A stretch of 21,489 bases of DNA from Acidobacteriota bacterium (GCA_963169175.1 CAUJFK010000310.1:1-21489); one strand, 5' to 3'; positions 6,976 to 14,697 are shown, counted from the first letter of the stretch. Numbers and translations: made by a program. The notes: generated by a model not told the origin, from the letters alone.

Positions 6976-7485
6976 CTACAACTCCGCCTTGTGCAGGATC
7001 TCTACCACGCGCCAACGCTTTTTCGCCGACAGCGGTCGCGTTTCGATGATGCGCACCTTATCGCCCACCTTTGCACCGAGATCGTCATGCGCCATGAATT
7101 TCTTTCGGCGGCGAACATATTTGCGATATGTTGGATGCTTGACCAATCGGTCCACACGAACGGTTACGGTCTTCGTCATCTTGTCCGAAGCGACCACTCC
7201 GATCTTTTCTGCCCGTTTATGAACGATCGCCTTTTTCTCGCTACCAGGACCGCTGACAATGTTTGCGACGGCCTCGGCCGCAGCGGCAACCGTTTCAACG
7301 ACGGCATCGGCGACAGTCTCAACCGCGGATGCGACCGTATCGATCACACTCTCCGCCACGGTTGGCTCGCCGTCAACGGCGTCCGCCTTTTTCGTCGCCT
7401 GCTTCGGCTTTTTCTCGGCCGCGGTATCATCTGCAGCAGCCGTTTCGACCGTTTCCTCTACGCCTTCTTCTTTCTTCTTAGCCAT
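6976..7485 (-). CDS. rpsQ: 30S ribosomal protein S17 with long N-terminal extension
   Basis: S17 is a primary 16S rRNA-binding protein. The core starts near residue 88 (HKRAEKIGVVASDKMTKTVTVRV). It continues with HPTYRKYVRRRKKFMAHDD and GDKVRIIETRPLSAKKRWRVVEI, a complete S17 of about 82 residues. Ahead of it are about 87 extra residues. First comes a charged K/E/T/A segment, then residues 43-77 (VAESVIDTVASAVETVADAV and onward), which look like a long amphipathic Ala/Val helix, then SGPGSEKK. No ATG or GTG exists just before the core, so a shorter start is not available. The ATG at 7485 has only a weak GAAGA upstream. Confidence 0.95.
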   Translation of the reverse strand: MAKKKEEGVEETVETAAADDTAAEKKPKQATKKADAVDGEPTVAESVIDTVASAVETVADAVVETVAAAAEAVANIVSGPGSEKKAIVHKRAEKIGVVASDKMTKTVTVRVDRLVKHPTYRKYVRRRKKFMAHDDLGAKVGDKVRIIETRPLSAKKRWRVVEILHKAEL

Positions 7486-7512
7486 TTTTCTTCACGTCCG
7501 ACAGATCTCACG

Positions 7513-7546
7513 GCCTGTCATTCTTTGCCCGTCACAGTGAACAGGC
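7513..7546. repeat. Hairpin in rpmC-rpsQ spacer
   Basis: GCCTGT (7513-7518) and ACAGGC (7541-7546) form a 6-bp stem in the 73-bp spacer. GACAG...CTGTC (about 7500-7519) is an overlapping alternative. It is a further spacer palindrome, not assigned to a family. Confidence 0.45.
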
Positions 7547-7558
7547 AAATAGCCTGCT

Positions 7559-7762
7559 CTACGCCTTCGCTTTCTGGCCTAACAGCGTGTAAACCCGTGC
7601 CAATGTCTTCTTCTCACGCCGAATATCGGCCAGCGTGTTGCCTACGCCGAGTGAGCGGCGGAACTTAAGCCTGAACAGCGATTCTTTCAGTGCATCGGCC
7701 TGCTCTTTCAATTCATCAACGCTCATGTCGCGGAGTTGCTCTTTCTGTTCCTTGACCTTCAT
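7559..7762 (-). CDS. rpmC: 50S ribosomal protein L29
   Basis: L29 lies by the exit tunnel, next to L23, in the docking area for trigger factor and SRP. The 67-residue product (MKVKEQKEQLRDMSVDELKEQADALKESLFRLKFRRSLG...DIRREKKTLARVYTLLGQKAKA) is the usual two-helix hairpin with the LFRLKF and R-R-K-K-T-L-ARV motifs. It starts 3 nt after the rplP stop, so it is probably translationally coupled. Confidence 0.97.
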   Translation of the reverse strand: MKVKEQKEQLRDMSVDELKEQADALKESLFRLKFRRSLGVGNTLADIRREKKTLARVYTLLGQKAKA

Positions 7763-7765
7763 CTG

Positions 7766-8194
7766 TTAAACAACGCCTCCTTCAAGGTCCGCACGCGAGA
7801 CGAACTTCGTCTTGATCGGCAGCTTCTGAGCGGCCAAAGCAAATGCTTCGCGGGCAAGTTCCATATCAACGCCCTGAATCTCATACAGCACCCGGCCCGG
7901 CTTGACGACCGCGACCCAGTGGTCAGGAGCACCTTTGCCCGAACCCATACGCGTTTCGGCAGGCTTGCGGGTGATCGGCTTGTCCGGAAACATCCTGATC
8001 CAGATCTTTCCCCCGCGTTTGACGTGACGCGTCATCGCGATACGTGCGGCCTCGATCTGACGGTCGGTGATCCAGCCCGCCTCCATTGCTTTCAGTCCGA
8101 AGTCACCGAAATCAAGGTTTTCGCCGCGCGTCGCTTTCCCGCGCATGCGTCCCTTCATCACTCTTCGGTGCTTGACCTTTTTCGGCATCAACAT
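7766..8194 (-). CDS. rplP: 50S ribosomal protein L16
   Basis: L16 is a late-assembling 50S protein near the A-site tRNA elbow. The 142-residue product starts MLMPKKVKHRRVMKGRMRGKATRG. It contains GLKAMEAGWITDRQIEAARIAMTRHVKRGGKIWIRMFPDKPIT and RMGSGKGAPDHWVAVVKPGRVLYEIQGV, all family signatures. Length is standard. It lies between rpsC and rpmC as expected. Confidence 0.99.
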   Translation of the reverse strand: MLMPKKVKHRRVMKGRMRGKATRGENLDFGDFGLKAMEAGWITDRQIEAARIAMTRHVKRGGKIWIRMFPDKPITRKPAETRMGSGKGAPDHWVAVVKPGRVLYEIQGVDMELAREAFALAAQKLPIKTKFVSRADLEGGVV

Positions 8195-8222
8195 AAGAAA
8201 TCCTCTCTCGTCCCTTGTCCAC

Positions 8223-8277
8223 CGTCATTCGTCCTTCGTTATGAAAATCATTCGCCAGCAATTAAGGACAAATGACA
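8223..8277. repeat. Inverted repeat of the TTTGTCCTT family in rpsC-rplP spacer
   Basis: CGTCATTCGTCCTT (8223-8236) and AAGGACAAATGACA (8264-8277) are complementary at 12 of 14 positions. Further GTCC and GGAC units lie outside (8210-8222 and 8278-8286). It fills the 96-bp gap before rplP and is a separate family from the others. Confidence 0.75.
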
Positions 8278-8290
8278 AAGGACAAAAACA

Positions 8291-9025
8291 TTATCGTCGA
8301 TCGTCTCTTCTCGGCCGTCTGTCTCCTCGACCCGCTCCACGTTCGACCTTAACCTCGTTCACCGGGTCTGTAGTAGTGCCGCGGGCAAGTGCCGCGTTCG
8401 GGTCAAGGATCTCACCGCGATAGATCCAAACTTTTATACCGATGATACCGAAGGTAGTCAGTGCTTCCGCAAATCCATAATCGATATCGGCCCGCAGCGT
8501 GTGCAGCGGCAGGCGACCCTGCAGCGACCATTCGGTCCGCGCGATCTCGGCACCGTTCAAACGGCCAGAGACCATCACCTTGATCCCTTGCGCCCCAAAA
8601 CGCTGCGATTCCTCCATCGTTTTTTTCATCGCACGGCGGAACGCGATACGTTTTTCAAGCTGCTGGGCGATCTTCTCGGCCTGAAGCTGAGCATTCAGCT
8701 CCGGATGCCGTATCTCCTGGATCGAAATAAGCACCTCGCGGCCCGTCTTGCGCGAAAGGTCCTCGCGGAGCTTTTCTATCTCGGCTCCTTTACGACCAAT
8801 GATTATACCCGGACGCGCGGTGTAGATGATGATCTTCATCCGCGCGGCCGCACGCTCAATATCAATGTGCGATACGCCGCCGCCCGCGAATTTCTTCTTC
8901 AGCTCGCGCTTTAACGCCAGGTCTTCCGCCAGGTACTTGGCAAAATCATTCTTCGAGTACCAGTGCGAGTGCCAGTCCTTGTTATAACCGACCCTAAAAC
9001 CGTAAGGATGAACTTTCTGTCCCAT
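8291..9025 (-). CDS. rpsC: 30S ribosomal protein S3
   Basis: S3 forms part of the mRNA entry channel with S4 and S5. The 244-residue product starts MGQKVHPYGFRVGYNKDWHSHWYS. It has the KH domain with RPGIIIGRKGAEIEKLREDL and the C-terminal domain with MKKTMEESQRFGAQGIKVMVSGRLNGAEIARTEWSLQGRLPLHTLRADIDYG. A basic tail (ERGAGRGDRRPRRDDRR) ends the protein. It is slightly longer than E. coli S3 (233 residues). Confidence 0.99.
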   Translation of the reverse strand: MGQKVHPYGFRVGYNKDWHSHWYSKNDFAKYLAEDLALKRELKKKFAGGGVSHIDIERAAARMKIIIYTARPGIIIGRKGAEIEKLREDLSRKTGREVLISIQEIRHPELNAQLQAEKIAQQLEKRIAFRRAMKKTMEESQRFGAQGIKVMVSGRLNGAEIARTEWSLQGRLPLHTLRADIDYGFAEALTTFGIIGIKVWIYRGEILDPNAALARGTTTDPVNEVKVERGAGRGDRRPRRDDRR

Positions 9026-9032
9026 ATCTTTC

Positions 9033-9084
9033 GGAACGCCGGCGTTCGGCCGGCGAGTATTGGCCGGCGAGACGCCGGCGTTCC
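9033..9084. repeat. GC-rich 13-bp inverted repeat (family C1), rplV-rpsC spacer
   Basis: GGAACGCCGGCGT (9033-9045) and ACGCCGGCGTTCC (9072-9084) are exact reverse complements. Between them GGCCGGCGAG occurs twice in direct orientation (9048-9057 and 9062-9071). It fills the 61-bp spacer and ends two bases before the rplV stop. A related copy lies before rpsL at 17778-17830. Confidence 0.9.
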
Positions 9085-9086
9085 AA

Positions 9087-9755
9087 CTATTGCCTTTCCA
9101 ATTCCTCGCTCGTATCCTGCATCTTCTTGTCCGCCGGCTTGGTTTCGTTCAAAGCCTCGGTCGTCTGCGTTTCGATATTCTTAGCATCTGCCACTTCGGT
9201 GTCGCCCTTTGCAGGCGTTTCGGCCGGAGTCGGGGGCTCAACCGCCGGAGTCTCGACATCTTCCGCCAACGGCTTTGCGGCTTTCTTCTCTTTCTTTGGG
9301 GCCTCGGCTTTCTTTGCCGCTGCCTTCGTTTTCGGAGCGCCTTCGGCGGCACGTTTTGCCTTCGCCGCTTCCGCCTTCAATTCCTTCTCGGTCTTCGGCC
9401 TTTCGTCGCTCGATACCTCGATGGTGATGTGGCAATAGTGACGCTGTTCGCGATAGGCACGGCCCTGCGGAGCGGGGCGCATGCGGCGTCGGTTCTTATG
9501 CGGGCCCATGTCAACGAAGCAGGTCTTAACCCACAGATCATCGGGATCGATCGCAATGTTCTCCTGCTCGGCCTGGTACGTCGCGTTCGCGATCGCCGAC
9601 TGCAGCGTTTTTGCGATCGGATCGGCCGCACGCTTGTCCGTAAATTTCAGTATCGACAGGGCCTGCGAAACATTCCGCCCGCGGATCAGATCGATCACCA
9701 GCCGCGCCTTACGCGGGCTGCCCTTCAAATTTCGTGTTTTAGCTATCGCTTCCAT
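9087..9755 (-). CDS. rplV: 50S ribosomal protein L22 with long C-terminal tail
   Basis: L22 lines the peptide exit tunnel with its beta-hairpin. The core is residues 1-117. It begins MEAIAKTRNLKGSPRKARLV, includes NATYQAEQENIAIDPDDLWV and ends with KNRRRMRPAPQGRAYREQRHYCHITIEV. This is the normal family length. A tail of about 105 residues follows, first K/A/E-rich (KTEKELKAEAAKAKRAAEG and onward), then acidic and P/T-rich, ending TSEELERQ. The frame opens 23 codons further upstream, but that part is translated intergenic repeat (IQNRKSKIQNR), so the ATG at 9755-9753 is chosen. Confidence 0.97.
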   Translation of the reverse strand: MEAIAKTRNLKGSPRKARLVIDLIRGRNVSQALSILKFTDKRAADPIAKTLQSAIANATYQAEQENIAIDPDDLWVKTCFVDMGPHKNRRRMRPAPQGRAYREQRHYCHITIEVSSDERPKTEKELKAEAAKAKRAAEGAPKTKAAAKKAEAPKKEKKAAKPLAEDVETPAVEPPTPAETPAKGDTEVADAKNIETQTTEALNETKPADKKMQDTSEELERQ

Positions 9756-9759
9756 GTTT

Positions 9760-9840
9760 CGATTTTGGATTTTGGATTTGCGATTTTGGATTCCGCGGAC
9801 CGAGCTTTTCAATCCGAGATCCAAAACCTAAAATCCAAAA
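9760..9840. repeat. Inverted repeat of the ATTTTGGATT family (B5), rpsS-rplV spacer
   Basis: The left arm (9760-9793) has three GATTTTGGATT-type units. The right arm (about 9810-9840) has CAATCCGAGATCCAAAACC and AAAATCCAAAAC. The arms are largely complementary around GCGGACCGAGC. It fills the entire gap from the rpsS stop to the rplV start. Confidence 0.88.
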
Positions 9841-10131
9841 CTATTTCCGTTTTGCCATCTTCTCCGCTTTCGTTCCCGGGTGCCCCTTGAACATTCGCGT
9901 TGGCGAAAACTCACCAAGTTTGTGGCCAACCATATTCTCGGTCACGAAAACCGGTATATGGCGTTTGCCGTTATGAACGCCAAAGGTCAATCCGACCATG
10001 TCCGGCGAGATCGTCGAACGACGCGACCAGGTCCTGATCGCCGGCGGCTTTTTCCCGCCATCCAGGATGCGCTGCAGGGTCTTCTGCACGCTAAGATCAA
10101 TAAACGGCCCTTTTTTTAATGAACGTGGCAT
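9841..10131 (-). CDS. rpsS: 30S ribosomal protein S19
   Basis: S19 forms a complex with S13 in the 30S head near the A and P sites. The 96-residue product starts MPRSLKKGPFIDLSVQKTLQRI. It contains the signature TWSRRSTISPDMVGLTFGVHNGKRHIPVFVTENMVGHKLGEFSPTRMFKGHPG and ends KAEKMAKRK. Length is typical. Its neighbours are rplB upstream and rplV downstream. Confidence 0.99.
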   Translation of the reverse strand: MPRSLKKGPFIDLSVQKTLQRILDGGKKPPAIRTWSRRSTISPDMVGLTFGVHNGKRHIPVFVTENMVGHKLGEFSPTRMFKGHPGTKAEKMAKRK

Positions 10132-10135
10132 CTTT

Positions 10136-10197
10136 CAATTTCGGATTTAGGATTTTGGATTTTGGATTTCAATCCGCACTCCGCATTCCATGCTCCG
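10136..10197. repeat. Copy of the ATTTTGGATT family (B6), rplB-rpsS spacer
   Basis: AATTTCGGATTTAGG and ATTTTGGATTTTGG (10138-10168) are followed by a short opposite arm (CAATCCGCAC, 10170-10179) and tandem CCGCA units. It looks like one arm of the family B hairpin with a decayed or missing right arm. Confidence 0.7.
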
Positions 10198-10202
10198 CAC
10201 TC

Positions 10203-11033
10203 CTATTTTCTCCTGCGGTCCTTCACGATCATATTCGTCGTGCGCTTATTCCGCCGCGTCTTGTAGCCGCGAGTCGGTTGCCCCCACGGGGTTACCGGGT
10301 TACGTCCGCCCGATGTCTTCCCTTCACCACCACCGTGCGGGTGATCGACCGGGTTCATGGCCACGCCGCGGACCTTCGGCCGTTTGCCCATCCACCGGCT
10401 GCGGCCAGCTTTTCCAAGCGAAACATTCTCATGCTCCGTGTTGCCCACCTGACCGACGGTCGCATAGCAAACCACGGGGACACGGCGAACTTCACCTGAT
10501 GGCATTCGCAATTGAGCATGATCGCCATCCTTTGCCACTATCTGTGCAAATCCACCCGCCGAACGCACCATCTGCCCGCCTTTGCCCGGCCGAAGTTCGA
10601 TGTTGTGGACCTCTGTTCCAAGCGGAATATTCTTGATCGGCAAAGCGTTACCTGGCAAAATATCAGCTTCTTCGCCGCTGAGGATCGAGGTTCCAACCTT
10701 GAGCCCAAGCGGGGCAAGAATATATCGCTTCTCACCGTCAAGATACGTGATCAACGCTATATGTGCAGAACGGTTCGGGTCGTACTCGATCTGCGAAACG
10801 CGTCCGGGAATGCCCGCCTTGTCGCGCTTGAAGTCGATCACTCGGTAAAAGCGCTTGTGGCCGCCGCCGCGCCGTCGGAGAGTTATCCGGCCATCGTTGT
10901 TTCGCCCCGAGATCCGCGTTTTTGGTTCAAGCAGCGACCGTTCTGGTTCTGCTCCCGGCGTCAGCTCGTTGCGGGTCAGATACGTCTGATACCGTCGTGC
11001 CGGCGATGTCGGTTTTAATCTCTTGATTCCCAT
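10203..11033 (-). CDS. rplB: 50S ribosomal protein L2
   Basis: L2 is a core 50S protein needed for subunit joining and peptidyl transferase activity. The 276-residue product starts MGIKRLKPTSPARRYQTYL. It has GRISGRNNDG-type basic segments (RISGRNNDGRITLRRRGGGHKRFYRVIDF) and the C-terminal signature GVAMNPVDHPHGGGEGKTSGGRNPVTPWGQPTRG, with the conserved His of HPHGG present. The open frame adds nine residues upstream (MMDFDGHRN), but the family start and the SD-like GGA favour the ATG at 11033-11031. Confidence 0.99.
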   Translation of the reverse strand: MGIKRLKPTSPARRYQTYLTRNELTPGAEPERSLLEPKTRISGRNNDGRITLRRRGGGHKRFYRVIDFKRDKAGIPGRVSQIEYDPNRSAHIALITYLDGEKRYILAPLGLKVGTSILSGEEADILPGNALPIKNIPLGTEVHNIELRPGKGGQMVRSAGGFAQIVAKDGDHAQLRMPSGEVRRVPVVCYATVGQVGNTEHENVSLGKAGRSRWMGKRPKVRGVAMNPVDHPHGGGEGKTSGGRNPVTPWGQPTRGYKTRRNKRTTNMIVKDRRRK

Positions 11034-11055
11034 ATTCCGATGTCCATCAAAGTCC

Positions 11056-11103
11056 ATCAAACTTTAGTTTGATGTCTTTTGCTCGACAAACTAAAGTTTG
11101 TCG
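11056..11103. repeat. Paired ACAAACT/AGTTTGT palindromes (family A1), rplW-rplB spacer
   Basis: There are two palindromes 10 nt apart. ATCAAACT-TT-AGTTTGAT is at 11056-11073 and CGACAAACT-AA-AGTTTGTCG is at 11084-11103. The pair is bounded outside by GTCC and GGAC. The second abuts the rplW stop codon (11108-11106). It is the most divergent of the five copies. Confidence 0.93.
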
Positions 11104-11105
11104 GA

Positions 11106-11444
11106 CTAGATCGCTTCGGCGTAATCCACCATCGGCTCGCCTTTCTTCAAAGTAACGTAGGCCTTTTTCCAATTCGGCCTTCTTCCGACCTGGCGACCGC
11201 GGCGTTTTTCCTTGCCTTCGTAATTGATCGTGCGGACCGCGGCTACTTTTACGTTAAAGATCTCTTCAACGGCCTGCTTGATGTCCTTTTTACCAGCCGT
11301 CTTCTCAACACGAAATGTAAGCACCTGACCCATTTTCCGGCCCGTATCTTCGCCATCCTGGTCGGTAGAATCCTCTTTCAGGATCACGCTCTTCTCGGTC
11401 ACGACCGGCGATCTCAATATGTCCCAAACGCTAAATTTACTCAT
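11106..11444 (-). CDS. rplW: 50S ribosomal protein L23
   Basis: L23 sits at the tunnel exit and docks trigger factor and SRP. The 112-residue product starts MSKFSVWDILRSPVVTEKSVIL. It contains TFRVEKTAGKKDIKQAVEEIFNVKVAAVRTIN and GRRPNWKKAYVTLKKGE, both typical. About a dozen extra acidic and polar residues (EDSTDQDGEDTGRKMG, near residues 24-39) lie in the first beta-hairpin, where the family has a short turn. Its start overlaps the end of rplD by 8 bases. Confidence 0.97.
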   Translation of the reverse strand: MSKFSVWDILRSPVVTEKSVILKEDSTDQDGEDTGRKMGQVLTFRVEKTAGKKDIKQAVEEIFNVKVAAVRTINYEGKEKRRGRQVGRRPNWKKAYVTLKKGEPMVDYAEAI

Positions 11445-12288
11445 TTTCGCCAGCCTCCTCGCTCACCTCGGGCTTCTCTGCCTTGGCCTTCTTTGCGGGC
11501 TTCTCCGCCTCTGCCAGCGGGGCTGCTTCCTTTTTCGGCTTGGCCGCCGTTGGAGTTTCGCCTATTACTGCCTCAGCCACCGGTTTCTTTTTCGCCTTTG
11601 CTTCTTTCGCGGGAGCTTCGTCTTTTTCCTTTATGCCTTCACGTTTCGGATCAAGCAGTTCATTTAATTCAGCGATAGCCGACTTCGAGATAAGGAGCTT
11701 TTCGTGGTAAAGGATGTCGTAAATATTCAGCCCAAAGCTATTCGTCACCTTTGTCTTCTCAACATTTCGCGATGAAAGAATAAGATTTGCGTTATCGAGC
11801 GAATCAACGATCAGTGTTTTAACGGCCTTGCGCTTATCGTCAGAAAGCTGAAGGGCGACGACCGCTCCCAGAAAATCCTTTGTCTTCGGCCCGGCAAAAC
11901 TGAATTCGTCAATCACAATCAGATTGCCTTCACGCAGACGTTCCGACAATGCCGACCGAAGTGCGCCGCGGCGCATCTTTTTCGGCATTTGGTACGACCA
12001 GTCGCGCGGCTGTGGGCCGTGAACATTGCCGCCGCCTTTCCAAAGCGGCGAACGAAGCGACGCGATACGAGCACGGCCCGTTCCCTTCTGCTTCCAAAGC
12101 TTCCGGCCTGATCCTGAAACGTTTCCGCGTGTTTTTGTTGCAGACGTTCCTTGGCGGCCGTTCGCCTGGTAATTGACAACAGCCGCGTGGATCAACGACT
12201 CGTTCAGCTCCGCGCCAAAAACAGCATCAAGCAGCTCAACATCGCCGACTTCCTTATTCTTCAAATTGCGAACCTTTACGGTAGGCAT
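11437..12288 (-). CDS. rplD: 50S ribosomal protein L4 with C-terminal tail
   Basis: L4 is an early 50S assembly protein whose loop lines the exit tunnel. In E. coli it also represses the S10 operon. The core (residues 1 to about 212) starts MPTVKVRNLKNKEVGDVEL. It has the loop GRKLWKQKGTGRARIASLRSPLWKGGGNVHGPQPRDWSYQMPKKMRRGALRSALSER and ends SKSAIAELNELLDP. A tail of about 71 residues rich in K, A, E and P follows, ending EVSEEAGENE. Normal length is about 205, here 283. The ATG at 12288-12286 is the family start. The 27 codons upstream are translated spacer. Confidence 0.97.
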   Translation of the reverse strand: MPTVKVRNLKNKEVGDVELLDAVFGAELNESLIHAAVVNYQANGRQGTSATKTRGNVSGSGRKLWKQKGTGRARIASLRSPLWKGGGNVHGPQPRDWSYQMPKKMRRGALRSALSERLREGNLIVIDEFSFAGPKTKDFLGAVVALQLSDDKRKAVKTLIVDSLDNANLILSSRNVEKTKVTNSFGLNIYDILYHEKLLISKSAIAELNELLDPKREGIKEKDEAPAKEAKAKKKPVAEAVIGETPTAAKPKKEAAPLAEAEKPAKKAKAEKPEVSEEAGENE

Positions 12289-12302
12289 AATTCTCACTCC
12301 GT

Positions 12303-12373
12303 GAATTTGCGATTTCAGATTTGCGATTTTCTTGCCTTTCAATCCCAGATCGCCAAGTGAAATTCGCAAATCT
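12303..12373. repeat. Inverted repeat in rplC-rplD spacer (B-like, GATTTGCGA type)
   Basis: GAATTTGCGATTTCAGATTTGCGATTTT (from 12303) faces AATCCCAGATCGCC and AAATTCGCAAATC (12361-12373). The arms are imperfect complements in the 89-bp spacer. The core differs from the GATTTTGGATT copies and resembles the one between rplN and rpsQ. Confidence 0.7.
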
Positions 12374-12377
12374 TACA

Positions 12378-13016
12378 TTAACTCTTTCTAACTACCACCA
12401 AACATCCGTTAGCTCCAGGTACCGCTCCGCGGACCATCAGCAGATTGTTCTCCGCATCGACACGAGCAACCGTAAGCCCCTTCACCGTCACCTGAGCGTC
12501 GCCCATGTGGCCGGATGACCGCGTGCCCTTGATAACACGCGACGGGTAGGCCGACTGCCCCATCGAACCTGGTGCGCGGACGTTCATTGAACCGTGCGAT
12601 TCCGGGCCCCGGTGAAACTTGTGCCTTTTGATCGTACCGGCGAATCCGCGTCCCTTCGATTTTCCGACAACTTCTATCTTGTCGCCGTCAGCAAAAACGT
12701 CCACTTTGACCTGGTCGCCGACAGCCGCTTCAGGCTCACCGATCAGACGGATCTCTTTCAGGATCCGCGTCGGCGGCAACCCGCCGCCTGTCTTTTCAAA
12801 GTGACCGCGAAGCGGCTTTGAAACATTCTTCAGCTTGATAGCTTTGTCTTCGACCAGTCCAAGCTGGACAGCGTTATAGCCATCGCTTCCATTTGCACTC
12901 TTTGTCTGCACAACGACGCACGGCCCGGCTTTGATAACAGTGACCGGTGTAACCGTCCCGTCCTCAGCAAATAGCTGCGTCATGCCCAATTTTCTACCGA
13001 TGATTCCGCTGATCAT
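12378..13016 (-). CDS. rplC: 50S ribosomal protein L3
   Basis: L3 is an early assembly protein reaching into the peptidyl transferase region. The product starts MISGIIGRKLGMTQLFAEDGT. It contains GKSKGRGFAGTIKRHKFHRGPESHGSMNVRAPGSMGQSAYPSRVIKGTRSSGHMGD, the L3 signature. It is 212 residues, the family norm. A TTG six codons upstream could also open the frame, but it lies inside a palindromic repeat. The ATG at 13016-13014 has AAGGAAA just upstream and matches the conserved MxxGIIGRKxGMT start. Confidence 0.98.
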   Translation of the reverse strand: MISGIIGRKLGMTQLFAEDGTVTPVTVIKAGPCVVVQTKSANGSDGYNAVQLGLVEDKAIKLKNVSKPLRGHFEKTGGGLPPTRILKEIRLIGEPEAAVGDQVKVDVFADGDKIEVVGKSKGRGFAGTIKRHKFHRGPESHGSMNVRAPGSMGQSAYPSRVIKGTRSSGHMGDAQVTVKGLTVARVDAENNLLMVRGAVPGANGCLVVVRKS

Positions 13017-13028
13017 ATTTCCTTTGTC

Positions 13029-13071
13029 CGACAAACTTTAGTTTGTCGCATCAACAAACTTGAGTTTGTTG
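13029..13071. repeat. Paired ACAAACT/AGTTTGT palindromes (family A2), rpsJ-rplC spacer
   Basis: CGACAAACT-TT-AGTTTGTCG is at 13029-13048 and CAACAAACT-TG-AGTTTGTTG at 13052-13071. Each has 9-bp arms around two variable bases, and they lie 3 nt apart. GTCC (13026-13029) and GGAC (13071-13074) flank the pair. It fills the space from the rpsJ stop to the rplC ribosome-binding site. Confidence 0.95.
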
Positions 13072-13075
13072 GACA

Positions 13076-13396
13076 TTATCCCTTGCCAAAAGCCTTGATC
13101 TCAACATCCACGCCCGCCGGCAGGTCAAGCTTCATCAGAGCATCGACCGTCTCGGCCGTCGGGTCAAGAATATCCATCAAGCGCTTGTGTGTCCTGATCT
13201 CGAATTGCTCACGCGACATTTTATCAACGTGCGGCGAACGAAGAACCGTCCACTTGTTCTTGATCGTCGGAAGCGGGATCGGCCCAGCGATCCTTGCACC
13301 CGTGCGCTTTGCCGTATCCACGATCTCCTGCGTCGATTGATCAAGAACGCGATGGTCGTAAGCCTTCAGCTTGATGCGAATTTTTTCGTTTAACAT
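13076..13396 (-). CDS. rpsJ: 30S ribosomal protein S10
   Basis: S10 is a 30S head protein and, as NusE, a partner of NusB and NusG in antitermination. The 106-residue product starts MLNEKIRIKLKAYDHRVLDQSTQEIVDTAKRTGARIAGPIPLPT. It contains SREQFEIRTHKRLMDILDP and ends VDVEIKAFGKG. Length and motifs are standard. It is the first gene of the S10 block and follows tuf across a palindromic repeat. The only SD-like sequence before its start is the GGA of that repeat, 9 nt upstream. Confidence 0.99.
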   Translation of the reverse strand: MLNEKIRIKLKAYDHRVLDQSTQEIVDTAKRTGARIAGPIPLPTIKNKWTVLRSPHVDKMSREQFEIRTHKRLMDILDPTAETVDALMKLDLPAGVDVEIKAFGKG

Positions 13397-13407
13397 ATCA
13401 ATATGTC

Positions 13408-13453
13408 CAACAAACTTTAGTTTGTTGCAATTTCGACAAACTAAAGTTTGTCG
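13408..13453. repeat. Paired ACAAACT/AGTTTGT palindromes (family A3), tuf-rpsJ spacer
   Basis: CAACAAACT-TT-AGTTTGTTG is at 13408-13427 and CGACAAACT-AA-AGTTTGTCG at 13434-13453, 6 nt apart. GTCC (13405-13408) and GGAC (13453-13456) bound the unit. It occupies the whole gap between the str and S10 blocks. The outer GGA (13408-13406 on the minus strand) is 9 nt before the rpsJ ATG. Confidence 0.96.
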
Positions 13454-13457
13454 GACT

Positions 13458-14645
<1,188 letters not shown>

Positions 14646-14657
14646 CTCTTAGTCTCC

Positions 14658-14692
14658 TGATCTCAGATCTGAAATCTCAAATTTGAAATTAA
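14658..14692. repeat. Short inverted repeats in fusA-tuf spacer
   Basis: The 52-bp spacer holds CAGATCTG (14664-14671, self-complementary) and AAATCTCAAATTTGAAATT, with the palindrome CAAATTTG at 14678-14685. It resembles the AT-rich B-like copies but is short. The tuf ribosome-binding site AGGAG lies just downstream. Confidence 0.5.
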
Positions 14693-14697
14693 AATAC

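Noticed and set aside
12378..13034. TTG start for rplC, giving six extra residues
   Set aside because: The TTG lies inside a palindromic repeat, while the ATG at 13016 has its own AAGGAAA and matches the conserved L3 start.
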